64,000 nt of DNA from an uncultured Alistipes sp. (GTDB lineage: Bacteria > Bacteroidota > Bacteroidia > Bacteroidales > Rikenellaceae). A program made the position numbers and the translations under genes. Position 1 is the stretch's first letter, and each line of letters opens with the position of its first letter. The DNA is taken from assembly GCA_944323075.1 (NCBI GenBank), contig CALURC010000008.1:186001-250000 (forward strand). Direction: 5' to 3'. This document shows, piece by piece, positions 1 to 8,283 of the stretch. A model generated the notes under the pieces. The model saw only the letters and a list, made by a program, of their open reading frames with translations. It was not told the origin of the DNA and did no database searches.

Positions 1-995
1 GGCACGACAAATCCCACCTCCTGATCGGGAACGATCTCGCGCAATCCGCCGACATCGGTAACAACCATCGGAACATCAAAATAGTAAGCCACCTGTGTCA
101 CCCCGCTCTGCGTGGCATCACGGTAGGGCTGTACAACCAGATCACTCACCGAGAAGAACCGCGCCACCTCATCGTCCGGAACGAAATAGTCGAACATCAG
201 AATCGTATTCCGAATGCCGAGCCGATCGATCTGACTCATGTAGCGCTCCTTTCCGCTATAATATTCACCAGCGATGATCAGCCGATGCCCGTCGAGCTTG
301 CCTCTGCGATAAAGCTCCGCCCATGCATCGAGCAACAGATCCAGCCCCTTGTAATCGCGCACGAATCCGAAAAACATCGTATAGCGGCAATCCGGATCGA
401 TCCGCAACAAACGGCATGCCTCCTCCCGGTCCATCTTCTCTCCGTAGTTCGTGTACATCGGATGGGGCGAAAAAATAGCTGGACTGGAGGGCTTAAACAG
501 CCTTAAATCACGACAGACCTGCTCGGACATATAGATAAACCCATCGATCGATCCGAGAAAATATTTGGTCAAAGAGGTATCGAAGAGTCGTTTCTCGTGC
601 GGGATTACGTTATCCAACACCGCGATCGTCCGGACTCCTTTCCGCCGGGCAATCCGGCACACGGTCCCGAAAGCCGGGGCCATCTGCGGAATCCAGTAGC
701 GCACGATCAACACATCGGGTCGCTCACGCGCAATCTTCAGCCCGGTGCGGATCCAGCTGATCGGATTGACCGAGTTAAGCATACGGGTAATATCGACCCC
801 CTCGGGAGCCGGACCGTCATCATACTGACTCTTTCCGGGAAAGAGGAAAGAGGGGTACTGCAACGTAAAGGTAATGATCCGACAAGCTATCCCCTCCTGA
901 ATAAAAGTCCGGGTCAACGTCTGGTTGGTTCCAGCCAACCCTCCCCGATAGGGATAAGCTGTCCCCAAAAGGATTGCAGATTTCATCTCTTTCAT
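1..995 (-). CDS. GT4-type glycosyltransferase, C-terminus cut by window edge
   Basis: Reading the minus strand from the ATG at 995 gives an uninterrupted frame of about 331 codons that runs off the left edge. The N-terminus carries the GT-B pattern AYPYRGGLAGTNQ (glycine-rich loop after the first strand). Later segments read FFGFVRDYKGLDLLLDA, RLIIAGEYY and VPDDEVARFFSVSDLVVQPY, which are the hallmarks of the nucleotide-sugar-binding half of GT4 (group 1) enzymes, followed by a GGLREIV segment near the edge. The acceptor and sugar cannot be told. The ATG overlaps the TGA of the upstream GH3-family gene (ATGA), so the two are probably translationally coupled. A second in-frame ATG lies nine bases downstream at 986. 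Family call is firm; function beyond hexosyl transfer is open. Confidence 0.85.
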   Translation of the reverse strand, partial: MKEMKSAILLGTAYPYRGGLAGTNQTLTRTFIQEGIACRIITFTLQYPSFLFPGKSQYDDGPAPEGVDITRMLNSVNPISWIRTGLKIARERPDVLIVRYWIPQMAPAFGTVCRIARRKGVRTIAVLDNVIPHEKRLFDTSLTKYFLGSIDGFIYMSEQVCRDLRLFKPSSPAIFSPHPMYTNYGEKMDREEACRLLRIDPDCRYTMFFGFVRDYKGLDLLLDAWAELYRRGKLDGHRLIIAGEYYSGKERYMSQIDRLGIRNTILMFDYFVPDDEVARFFSVSDLVVQPYRDATQSGVTQVAYYFDVPMVVTDVGGLREIVPDQEVGFVV

Positions 996-2518
996 ACCGA
1001 TCTTCCGTTTTGATCGAGCAGTTGCTCAATATAGGTCCGGTCGTTCGACAGACGCGGAACCTTGTTCTGTCCGCCGATCTTGCCGCGACGCTTCATCCAT
1101 GCATAAAAAGTCCCTTGCGGCACATGTGTCACCGTCGGACGCAGCAGTGTCGTATCCTTGAAACGTTTGGCCTCGTAATCGGAGTTCACCTGCTGCAACG
1201 TCTGGTCGAGCACATCGGTAAACCGTTCGGGATCGGAAGGCGGTACCTGAAATTCGATAACCCACTGATGCGAACCTTTACGACCCTCCGTCATGTAGAT
1301 CGGACCGGCCGTATAATCTGCAATCTGTGCCCCCGTAGCCTGACAGGCGGCCTGAAGCGCCCGATCGGCATTGTCGACAATCACCTCCTCGCCAAACGCA
1401 TTGATAAAGTGACGGGTCCGGCCCGTAATCCGGATTTTGTACGGAGCCAACGACGTAAACTCCACCGTATCGCCGATCATGTACCGCCACAAACCGTTGC
1501 AGGTCGTGATGATCATCGCATAGTTCTCTCCGCGCACCACCCCTTCGAGCGGAACGCACTTCGACGGATCGTTCAGATCCTTCATCGGCAGGAATTCATA
1601 ATAGACCCCGTAATCGAGCATCAACAACATGTCGTCGGCCGACGGATCGTTCTGTATTCCAAAAAAGCCCTCCGATGCGTTGTAAGTATTCATATACTTC
1701 ATCTGCGGCGAGGGAAAGATCCGACGATACTCCTCGCGGTACGGTTCGAAGTTCATCCCTCCGTGCGTAAAGAGCTCCATATGCGGCCACACCTCCAAGA
1801 TGTTGTTTTTCCCGGTGTATTCAAGCACCTTTTTGAGCATCACCAGATTCCACGAAGGAACCCCCGCAAAGGCCGTTACACGCTGCGAAACGGTCTCGCG
1901 ACAGATCGCATCGACCTTCTGTTCGAAGTCGGGGATCAACGCCGTCTCTACCCTCGGAACCCGAAACCGGGAGGCGATACGCGGCGTATTTTCGATCAGT
2001 ATCGCCGATAAATCGCCCTCCTGTGCCACACCGTCGCTGCGCACCAGACGATGACTGCCTCCGAGCGTCAGGGTCTTTCCCGAAAAGACACGACTCCCGG
2101 GATAAAGATCCGAAAAGAGCGCTACAATATCTTTTGGGCCCCGCATGTGGCAACGTCGCAAACCCTCTTCGCTAACAGGAATAAACTTACTCTTGGCCGA
2201 GGTAGTCCCGGAGGATTTGGCAAACCACCGGATGGGCGTTGGCCAAACCACCTGCTGTTCCCCCTGTCGAACCCGTTCTATATATCCACAAAAGGCGTCG
2301 TAATCGGTTACCGGCACCTGCCGGGCAAACTGCTCCGGTGTGCGAATCGAGGCAAAACCGTGCTCCTTTCCGAAAACGGTCTCAGCCGCTCGACCGACCA
2401 AATCGTACAACTGTTCCTGCTGCACCTCTATGGGATGCATCATAAACCGACGTATCTCTCTTCTACGCGGCGCTGTTGCCGCACGAACCAATTTTGTCAA
2501 CCACGACATACCCACCAT
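992..2518 (-). CDS. GH3 family acyl-adenylate/amido synthetase-like protein
   Basis: About 508 residues resembling the GH3 family, first known from plant enzymes that adenylate an acid and conjugate it to an amino acid. The ATP-binding P-loop-like signature SSGTTSAKSKFIPVS is near residues 102-116, and the central segment with NTYNASEGFFGIQ matches the acid- and nucleotide-binding core. No signal peptide or membrane segment, so it should be cytoplasmic. A TTG at 2521 extends the frame by one codon, but the ATG at 2518 overlaps the trkA stop (TGATG) and is preferred; another ATG at 2509 (MSWLTKL) also fits the family N-terminus. Its 3' end overlaps the following glycosyltransferase. The natural substrate of bacterial GH3 proteins is not established. 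Confidence 0.85.
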   Translation of the reverse strand: MVGMSWLTKLVRAATAPRRREIRRFMMHPIEVQQEQLYDLVGRAAETVFGKEHGFASIRTPEQFARQVPVTDYDAFCGYIERVRQGEQQVVWPTPIRWFAKSSGTTSAKSKFIPVSEEGLRRCHMRGPKDIVALFSDLYPGSRVFSGKTLTLGGSHRLVRSDGVAQEGDLSAILIENTPRIASRFRVPRVETALIPDFEQKVDAICRETVSQRVTAFAGVPSWNLVMLKKVLEYTGKNNILEVWPHMELFTHGGMNFEPYREEYRRIFPSPQMKYMNTYNASEGFFGIQNDPSADDMLLMLDYGVYYEFLPMKDLNDPSKCVPLEGVVRGENYAMIITTCNGLWRYMIGDTVEFTSLAPYKIRITGRTRHFINAFGEEVIVDNADRALQAACQATGAQIADYTAGPIYMTEGRKGSHQWVIEFQVPPSDPERFTDVLDQTLQQVNSDYEAKRFKDTTLLRPTVTHVPQGTFYAWMKRRGKIGGQNKVPRLSNDRTYIEQLLDQNGRSV

Positions 2519-3858
2519 CAATTAAAGAATTTTCCAATCTTCGCAATCGCAGAGGGCAACGCGAAGACCACAACACGATCGTATGCATTGATCTCCATGT
2601 TACCGACCGCAATAAACGTCTTGTCGCCACGCACAACACCTCCGATAATCGCATCGTGCGGAAATTTCAGATCCCGGATCTTATTTTTGGTTGCCGGAGA
2701 GTTCGGCTTCACGATAAACTCCAGCACCTCCGCATCGCATCCGGTCAAACACTTGATCGCCTGTACGTCGGTACTCATCGTAAAACGGAAAATACTGCTC
2801 GCCATAATCAGCTTCTTGTTGATGATCGTATCGATCCCCATACTCTCGGCCAGATTGATGTAATTGAGATTCTCCACTTCGGCAATCACCTTTTTCACCC
2901 CGAGACGTTTTGCCAACATCGCCGCCAAAATATTCGTTTCGGCCCGACCCGTCACCGCAAGGAAAGCGTCCATATTACTCAAACCTTCCTCGACCATTGC
3001 ATCCGTATTCCGTCCATCCTCATTAATGATCAAGGTTTTATCCAACTGCTCGGCCAGTTTATAGGCCTTCTCGGGCGTATAGTCGATCAGTTTGATATTC
3101 ACCTCGTCTTGCAAAGCTGCCGCAACCTGTACTCCGATCCTACTTCCTCCCAAAATCATCATGTTCTTGATATCGATATCGGTCTTTCCGGAGAAGGCCA
3201 CCACCTCCTTTTCGGCATACTGATTGGCAATCACATAGATGTTGTCTCCCTCTTTAAACCGATCGTTTCCACGGGGGATGATCGTCTCCCCATTGCGCGA
3301 TATGGCAACCGTCCGATAGGGCAGATTCTCCTGATCGGCCGAGGCCTCGATCAACGATTTATCGACCAACGGCGACGACGCATCGATCTTGAATACAACC
3401 AACGAGAGCTTTCCACCCGAAAAGTCGACATATTCGGTCGTACTGGTGTGTCCCAACAGATTGATCACCTCCTGTGCGGCCGCTTTCTCGGGATAGAACA
3501 AATAATCGATTCCCATGTTGATAAAGGCCTCCTTATTGTTGGGTTCCAAATATTCATTGTTGTCAATACGGGCAATCGACTTACGGGCTCCGAGCTGTTT
3601 GGCCAACATGGCCGAAACGATGTTCGATGTTTCATCGGGCAAAACGGCAATATAAAGATCAGCCTTCCGCACCGAAGCCTTTTTCAAAACGGCAAAGGTC
3701 GTACAATCTCCGTCAATCACGATCACATCGGCCATCCCGGCAATCGATTCGAGCCGTTTCGGATCGCTGTCAACCACCGTTATTTCGTGATATTCGCTGC
3801 TCAACATCTTGGCCAGATGGCTCCCCACCTCTCCGGCTCCAGCAATTACGATTTTCAT
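2518..3858 (-). CDS. trkA: TrkA, NAD-binding regulatory subunit of Trk potassium uptake
   Basis: 446 residues with two tandem RCK units, each an RCK_N Rossmann domain plus an RCK_C domain. The first nucleotide-binding loop is GAGEVG at residues 7-12 and the second is at GGSRIG near residue 230. TrkA sits on the cytoplasmic face of the TrkH/TrkG channel and gates potassium uptake in response to nucleotide. The length matches the usual duplicated TrkA. The membrane partner TrkH is not beside it here: the next gene downstream is a GH3-family protein, overlapping by one base, and the upstream gene is divergent. A -7-like element lies at 3925-3932. Confidence 0.95.
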   Translation of the reverse strand: MKIVIAGAGEVGSHLAKMLSSEYHEITVVDSDPKRLESIAGMADVIVIDGDCTTFAVLKKASVRKADLYIAVLPDETSNIVSAMLAKQLGARKSIARIDNNEYLEPNNKEAFINMGIDYLFYPEKAAAQEVINLLGHTSTTEYVDFSGGKLSLVVFKIDASSPLVDKSLIEASADQENLPYRTVAISRNGETIIPRGNDRFKEGDNIYVIANQYAEKEVVAFSGKTDIDIKNMMILGGSRIGVQVAAALQDEVNIKLIDYTPEKAYKLAEQLDKTLIINEDGRNTDAMVEEGLSNMDAFLAVTGRAETNILAAMLAKRLGVKKVIAEVENLNYINLAESMGIDTIINKKLIMASSIFRFTMSTDVQAIKCLTGCDAEVLEFIVKPNSPATKNKIRDLKFPHDAIIGGVVRGDKTFIAVGNMEINAYDRVVVFALPSAIAKIGKFFN

Positions 3859-3924
3859 GACTTACTTGTTTTCTTCTCCTCTCAGGCAAAATTCATTCCC
3901 ACCTTCGCCGAGAACATAACGTTA

Positions 3925-3932
3925 CAAAGATA
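3925..3932 (-). promoter_or_regulatory. Candidate Bacteroidota -7 element for trkA
   Basis: On the minus strand this reads TATCTTTG, an exact match to TAnnTTTG. It is 66 bases before the trkA ATG. No TTTG was seen at the -33 spacing, so the call rests on the -7 match alone. Confidence 0.4.
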
Positions 3933-4037
3933 AAACAATTCCTCTTTTTATTATTGCAGTAGGGAATATTGTTGTTTTTTCGCCATCTTTGTATGAACTT
4001 TGTACGAAGCAAGCTATTCAATACAAGACTACGAATT

Positions 4038-4328
4038 ATGTCATCCGGATTACTGATTTTTCTGATTACCTTAGGAGCCGTCGCCTTTTTCGTTATCGGA
4101 CTATCGCTGACAATCATCTTCAAGGGCCACTATATGGACTCTGAAATCGGAGAAAATCAACACATGAAGGAGCGCGGAATTCGATGTGCCTCACAACAGA
4201 TGCGTGAAGAGGAGGCCTTATTGCGACAAGGTACCGCTGCACCATCGAACGCCACAAATTGCTCCACCACCGGATGTGCCTCATGCACTGCAGCAGCTTG
4301 CCCCCAACAACATTCTGAAACCCACTGA
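4038..4328 (+). CDS. Small single-pass membrane protein with Cys-rich tail
   Basis: 96 residues from the ATG at 4038, which places a hydrophobic segment (residues about 3-25, GLLIFLITLGAVAFFVIGLS) at the very N-terminus. The middle part, SEIGENQHMKERGIRCASQQ, resembles a group of short Bacteroidota membrane proteins of unknown function with a similar G-N-x-x-M/L-R/K-x-R/K-G-I-x-C motif. The C-terminus carries Cys in the pattern NCSTTGCASCTAAAC, which could bind metal or form disulfides. An upstream in-frame start at 3969 would put 23 non-conserved residues before the membrane segment and is less likely. It ends 11 bases before a glycosyltransferase gene, so co-transcription is probable. No function is assigned. 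Confidence 0.7.
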   Translation: MSSGLLIFLITLGAVAFFVIGLSLTIIFKGHYMDSEIGENQHMKERGIRCASQQMREEEALLRQGTAAPSNATNCSTTGCASCTAAACPQQHSETH

Positions 4329-4339
4329 ACCCTGAAATT

Positions 4340-5101
4340 ATGAAAATATCGGTCGTAATCAATACCTTCAATTCAGAACGCTTCCTCGACGCATGTCTAA
4401 AGTCAGTCGCCACTTTCGATGAAATCGTTCTTTGCGACATGCACTCGACGGATCAGACCTGCGCCATTGCCGAAAGATACGGTTGTCGGATCGTGTATCA
4501 CGAACGGACCGGATTCGTCGAACCGGCCCGCAATTATGCAATCGCTCAAGCCTCCAACGAATGGGTACTGGTGCTCGACTCGGATGAAGTGGTTCCTGAG
4601 GCATTGCGTGAATATCTTTATCGTTTCGCCGAACGGTCCGAACACACGGAGTACGCTGCATTGAGGATGCCCCGCAAAAACTATTTCTTTGGAAAGTTCA
4701 TGCACGGTGACTACCCCGATTACATTGTCCGACTTATCCGCAAATCGAAATGCGACTGGCCGGTGACGATCCATGCACGACCGAATATCAACGGGCGTAC
4801 GGCCTCTATTCCCAGCCGTCGGCATGATCTGGCGATTGTACATTTAGCCAATGAAAGCGTCGAAGCCCGACTTGCCAAAATCAACGTCTATTCCGACAAG
4901 GAACTGTTGCGCCGCAACAATCAACGATTCTCGGTCGGGAAGGCATTCTTTAAGTGTAGTTGGCGTTTTTTGCGTTTCTACCTCATCAAGGGAGGATTCC
5001 GCGACGGGAAAGCAGGCTTCACCTATGCCGCACTGAACGCCTGCTACAAATTCACAACTATTGCAAAGATTTGGGAACGGCAATCCTTGTCGGGAAAATA
5101 G
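4340..5101 (+). CDS. GT2 family glycosyltransferase, WaaE/KdtX-like
   Basis: 253 residues with a GT-A fold: the N-terminal strand KISVVINTFN, the CDMHSTDQT segment that holds the nucleotide, and the metal-binding DSD at residues 80-82 in LVLDSDEVVP. The arrangement, in particular the short N-terminal GT2 domain followed by an R-x-P-R-K-N-Y-F segment, matches the WaaE/KdtX subgroup, which adds a beta-linked glucose to the lipopolysaccharide inner core in other bacteria. The protein lacks a signal peptide; it should act at the inner face of the cytoplasmic membrane. lpxK elsewhere in the window shows that the organism makes lipid A. The acceptor is inferred, not shown. Confidence 0.85.
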   Translation: MKISVVINTFNSERFLDACLKSVATFDEIVLCDMHSTDQTCAIAERYGCRIVYHERTGFVEPARNYAIAQASNEWVLVLDSDEVVPEALREYLYRFAERSEHTEYAALRMPRKNYFFGKFMHGDYPDYIVRLIRKSKCDWPVTIHARPNINGRTASIPSRRHDLAIVHLANESVEARLAKINVYSDKELLRRNNQRFSVGKAFFKCSWRFLRFYLIKGGFRDGKAGFTYAALNACYKFTTIAKIWERQSLSGK

Positions 5102-5226
5102 TTTTTCAGAGTTGGTTCTACTGACAGAGAACGTTATCTGTTATAAAAAAGATACTCTTTGCAATCGTCCCAAACCTTTTCCAAAATAAACTATCCGGAT
5201 TGTCACACAACCGGTACATGCTTCGT

Positions 5227-5257
5227 TTTGAAATCTCGAAGCGAATCGTTACATTTG
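5227..5257 (+). promoter_or_regulatory. Bacteroidota-type promoter of murA
   Basis: TTTG at 5227-5230 and TACATTTG at 5250-5257 are separated by 19 bases, matching the -33 TTTG / -7 TAnnTTTG arrangement of the Bacteroidota primary sigma factor. The murA ATG is at 5277, leaving a very short leader. Confidence 0.7.
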
Positions 5258-5276
5258 ACATATAAAGCTCATTTTT

Positions 5277-6584
5277 ATGGCAACATTCGAAGTCAAAGGC
5301 GGCACTCCGCTTAAAGGAGACATCTACCCACAGGGGGCCAAAAACGAGGCCCTTCAGGTGCTATGTGCAACGCTGTTAACGCCCGAAAAGGTAACCATCC
5401 GCAACATACCGGCGATTGTCGATATTCTTCAATTGATCGAACTTTTTAAGAAGATGGGGGTAACCGTCGAGAAGATCGACGAAAGTACCTATTCGTTCGA
5501 GGCCAAAGAGATTGACTTCGACTACCTGAACAGCGAGGATTACCGCAAACGTGCAGCACGCCTTCGGGGATCGGTCATGATCATCGGACCGCTGCTCGCC
5601 CGTTACGGAAAGGGATTTATTCCCAAACCGGGAGGCGACAAGATCGGACGTCGACGTCTGGATACCCACTTCATCGGTTTCCAGAAATTAGGCGCCCAAT
5701 TCGATTTCGACAGCAACTCAAACTTTTTTTCCGTATCGGCCAAGAGACTGACCGGATGTTATATGCTGCTTGATGAAGCCTCCGTCACCGGAACCGCCAA
5801 CATCATCATGGCAGCCGTACTGGCCAAAGGCCGAACCACCATTTACAACGCAGCCTGCGAACCCTACGTACAGCAACTTTGCCGGATGCTGAACCGTATG
5901 GGAGCCCTGATATCGGGCATTGCATCCAACCTGTTGATTATCGATGGTGTCGACAGTCTGCACGGAACAAACCACACCCTACTGCCCGATATGATCGAAG
6001 TAGGCAGTTTTATCGGCATGGCCGCCATGACTCGTAGCGAAATTACAATCAAAGACGTATCCTTTGAAAACCTGGGTATCATTCCTGCCCAGTTTGCCCG
6101 CATGGGGGTCAATTTCGAACAGCGTGGCGACGACATCTACATTCCGCGCCACGACCACTATGAAATCGAAAGTTTCATCGACGGATCGATCATGAACATT
6201 TCGGATGCACCGTGGCCGGGCTTAACCCCTGACCTGCTGTCGGTCTTTCTGGTAGTCGCCACACAGGCCAAAGGTGCCGTACTGATCCACCAAAAGATGT
6301 TCGAAAGCCGTCTGTTCTTCGTCGACAAGCTGATCGACATGGGGGCTCAGATCATCCTTTGCGATCCGCACCGGGCAACGGTCATCGGACAGGACCACCA
6401 GATCCAACTTCGGGCCACCACCATGTCCTCTCCCGATATTCGGGCCGGAGTCGCCCTGTTGATCGCCGCCATGTCGGCGGACGGACGCAGTATCATCCAG
6501 AATGTCGAACAGATCGATCGAGGCTACCAGAATATCGATACTCGCCTGAATGCCCTCGGAGCCGAGATCCGGCGTATCGATTAA
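5277..6584 (+). CDS. murA: MurA, UDP-GlcNAc 1-carboxyvinyltransferase (Asp active-site form)
   Basis: 435 residues, the full length of the EPSP-synthase-type MurA fold. It transfers enolpyruvate from PEP to UDP-GlcNAc, the first committed step of peptidoglycan synthesis, in the cytoplasm. The substrate-binding GAKNEAL is at residues 20-26. The mobile loop reads PKPGGDKIGRRRLD, so the residue corresponding to E. coli Cys115 is Asp121. In Mycobacterium, Chlamydia and others the Asp form is active and not alkylated by fosfomycin. The gene has its own promoter just upstream and is followed by a hairpin terminator facing yidD. Confidence 0.95.
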   Translation: MATFEVKGGTPLKGDIYPQGAKNEALQVLCATLLTPEKVTIRNIPAIVDILQLIELFKKMGVTVEKIDESTYSFEAKEIDFDYLNSEDYRKRAARLRGSVMIIGPLLARYGKGFIPKPGGDKIGRRRLDTHFIGFQKLGAQFDFDSNSNFFSVSAKRLTGCYMLLDEASVTGTANIIMAAVLAKGRTTIYNAACEPYVQQLCRMLNRMGALISGIASNLLIIDGVDSLHGTNHTLLPDMIEVGSFIGMAAMTRSEITIKDVSFENLGIIPAQFARMGVNFEQRGDDIYIPRHDHYEIESFIDGSIMNISDAPWPGLTPDLLSVFLVVATQAKGAVLIHQKMFESRLFFVDKLIDMGAQIILCDPHRATVIGQDHQIQLRATTMSSPDIRAGVALLIAAMSADGRSIIQNVEQIDRGYQNIDTRLNALGAEIRRID

Positions 6585-6647
6585 ATTTTAGGCAGGAGCA
6601 ACAACACAAAAGAAAACTTTAGTCCTCCTTCTCGCTTAAAAAAGCAA

Positions 6648-6690
6648 GGCCGCATCCCGGAAATGAGATACGGCCCTTTATTTTCTTTGA
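6648..6690. terminator. Bidirectional terminator between murA and yidD
   Basis: GGCCGCATC (6648-6656) pairs with GATACGGCC (6667-6675) with one mismatch. A T-rich run follows on the plus strand, and an A-run precedes it, giving a T-run on the minus strand. It sits between two convergent genes and can serve both. Confidence 0.7.
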
Positions 6691-6726
6691 TTCGACGTGT
6701 AATTTTCGAAATGTGATCTTTTTTAT

Positions 6727-6999
6727 CTACGGAACTGGATCATAACCGCTTCCTCCCCATGGATGACACCGTAACAAACGCCGGATTCCCAAGTATCCCC
6801 CACGAATCAAGCCATGTTTGCGTAATGCTTCGGCACAATATTGTGAACACGTCGGGGTAAACCGACAGGAGGGAGGCGTAAACGGAGAGATACAATGGCG
6901 ATATATCCAGATTAATGCTAAAAACGGGGCTATCGCAACCCGTTTAACCCCTGTTTTCAGTCTGGTCCAAAAGTTTGGATATGATTTTTCGTACGGCAT
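6727..6999 (-). CDS. yidD: YidD, membrane protein insertion efficiency factor
   Basis: 90 residues from the ATG at 6999. The family core is clear: [27 protein letters not shown] with its three conserved Cys, then the [23 protein letters not shown] end. YidD is a small amphipathic membrane-associated protein that helps YidC-dependent insertion of inner-membrane proteins. Its start lies inside rnpA (56-base overlap), a linkage seen in many bacteria. yidC itself is not in the window. It is the last gene of the long minus-strand run. Confidence 0.93.
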   Translation of the reverse strand: MPYEKSYPNFWTRLKTGVKRVAIAPFLALIWIYRHCISPFTPPSCRFTPTCSQYCAEALRKHGLIRGGYLGIRRLLRCHPWGGSGYDPVP

Positions 7000-7345
7000 A
7001 ATCAATCGCAGCGAAATCCGCTATCTCTTTCGATACATAAAGCAAAGCGAAAGTCAATCGTTCTCTCTGACCCGACACTCGATCCTTCAGCGGATTCCGA
7101 TTCATGCGATAGGCTTCCCTAATACGTCGTTTCAACAGATTACGGACATTGGCCCGTTTATGATGCTTTTTAGATACAGAAACGAGCACCCGTATACCGA
7201 CATTCTGCTCTTCGACCTTCTCTCTTCGGACCACACAGCGCAACGGATAAAAGGTTTCCCCACGTCCCTCTCCGAAAAGAGCAGCAATCTCTTTTCGAGA
7301 CTTCAACCGTTCATTACGGGGAAAAGTATGATCCGTAGCCATCAT
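6944..7345 (-). CDS. rnpA: RnpA, protein component of RNase P
   Basis: About 133 residues. The RNA-binding signature is [17 protein letters not shown], and the N-terminal [19 protein letters not shown] matches the substrate-cleft strand. It assists the RNase P RNA in removing 5' leaders from tRNA precursors. The frame is open upstream to a TTG at 7381, but the double ATG at 7345/7342 lies just after a GGAG and gives the family's usual N-terminus. The usual upstream neighbour rpmH is absent; here hemD precedes it. The 3' end overlaps yidD. Confidence 0.93.
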   Translation of the reverse strand: MMATDHTFPRNERLKSRKEIAALFGEGRGETFYPLRCVVRREKVEEQNVGIRVLVSVSKKHHKRANVRNLLKRRIREAYRMNRNPLKDRVSGQRERLTFALLYVSKEIADFAAIDYAVRKIISKLLDQTENRG

Positions 7346-7396
7346 CTCCACAAATGGTTTTCCCAGGCCGAAACGCAGCAAATAGCAAACTCGTCA

Positions 7397-8260
7397 CTAT
7401 TTACCCTGGCCCGATGTAGCTGTTTTCACCGAACGGCTTCGCTTTGTCTTTTTCGCATTCTCGATAATAGCCAGGTCCGATGTTTTCTCCTGTAATTCAA
7501 CCGGAGCAACCTCTTCTCCCGCATTGATTCGGCGAATATAGATATCCAAAGCCTTAGTCATGGAGGGAGCTTCCGGCGTAGGTGCCATGGCACTGACGGT
7601 TAAACCGCCTTCGACTGCTGCACGCGCAGTACCATTTCCGAATACCGCAATTTTCGGATGAACCGATTCGGCAGGGAAACGGCCGAGCAGCGAAGAGATT
7701 TCAGAAGGACTGTAAAACACCAGCAAGTCATATTTCTCTATATCCACAGACTCGAGATCAGCACTGACCGTACGGGCCAAAATAACTTTGTCCCACTTGA
7801 GCTGCAGTTTTTCCAAAGCCATCGGCATTTCGGGTTTATGCGGCTCCGAAAGCGTCAACAAGAATTTTTCATCTTTATGCTTTACGATCAATTCGAGCAA
7901 TGAAGAGAATGTTCCATCAGCAAAAAATATTTTCCGTTTTCGGTAGACAATATATTTTTGCAAATAGAGTGCAATCGCTTCCGTATTACAGAAATATTTC
8001 ATCGTTTCAGGAATCGTAATTCTGGCCTCTTCGCAGATTCGGAAGAAGTTATCGATCGTTACTCGACTGGTAAAGATCACTGCACTGTGTTCCAAAATAT
8101 CGACTCTCTGTCCTCGGAACTCTTTTAATGAAACACCCTCCAGTTTAATGAACGGATGGAAATCCACATGAACTCGATGTTTGAGTACAATCTCGTTAAA
8201 CGGAGACTTTTCGGCAACTACCGGTGCCGGCTGCGAGATTAAAACATTTTTTATTTTCAA
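7397..8260 (-). CDS. hemD: Uroporphyrinogen-III synthase (HemD family)
   Basis: The protein matches the Bacteroidota form of HemD: KIKNVLISQPAP at the N-terminus, ILEHSAVIFTSRVTIDNFF, IPETMKYFCNTEAIALYLQKY and YRKRKIFFADGTF. It cyclises hydroxymethylbilane to uroporphyrinogen III in tetrapyrrole synthesis. The family N-terminus begins at a TTG (8260), preceded by a G-rich Shine-Dalgarno-like run; the ATG at 8356 would overlap the upstream gene by over 70 bases and add unconserved sequence. The last 25 or so residues are a Lys/Arg/Ser-rich tail beyond the catalytic fold. Gap to the preceding gene is 23 bases, consistent with one operon. Confidence 0.88.
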   Translation of the reverse strand: MKIKNVLISQPAPVVAEKSPFNEIVLKHRVHVDFHPFIKLEGVSLKEFRGQRVDILEHSAVIFTSRVTIDNFFRICEEARITIPETMKYFCNTEAIALYLQKYIVYRKRKIFFADGTFSSLLELIVKHKDEKFLLTLSEPHKPEMPMALEKLQLKWDKVILARTVSADLESVDIEKYDLLVFYSPSEISSLLGRFPAESVHPKIAVFGNGTARAAVEGGLTVSAMAPTPEAPSMTKALDIYIRRINAGEEVAPVELQEKTSDLAIIENAKKTKRSRSVKTATSGQGK

Positions 8261-8283
8261 AACTCCCCCTCTTTTATATCGGC

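Noticed and set aside
974-2011. 345-codon plus-strand frame opposite the GH3-family gene
   Set aside because: Antisense shadow of a gene with conserved motifs.
2476-3933. 485-codon plus-strand frame opposite trkA
   Set aside because: It is antisense to trkA, His/Arg-rich and without family motifs; stop codons are simply rare in this frame.
6944-7381. Longer rnpA start at TTG 7381
   Set aside because: Adds residues not in the family; the ATG pair at 7345/7342 has a Shine-Dalgarno.
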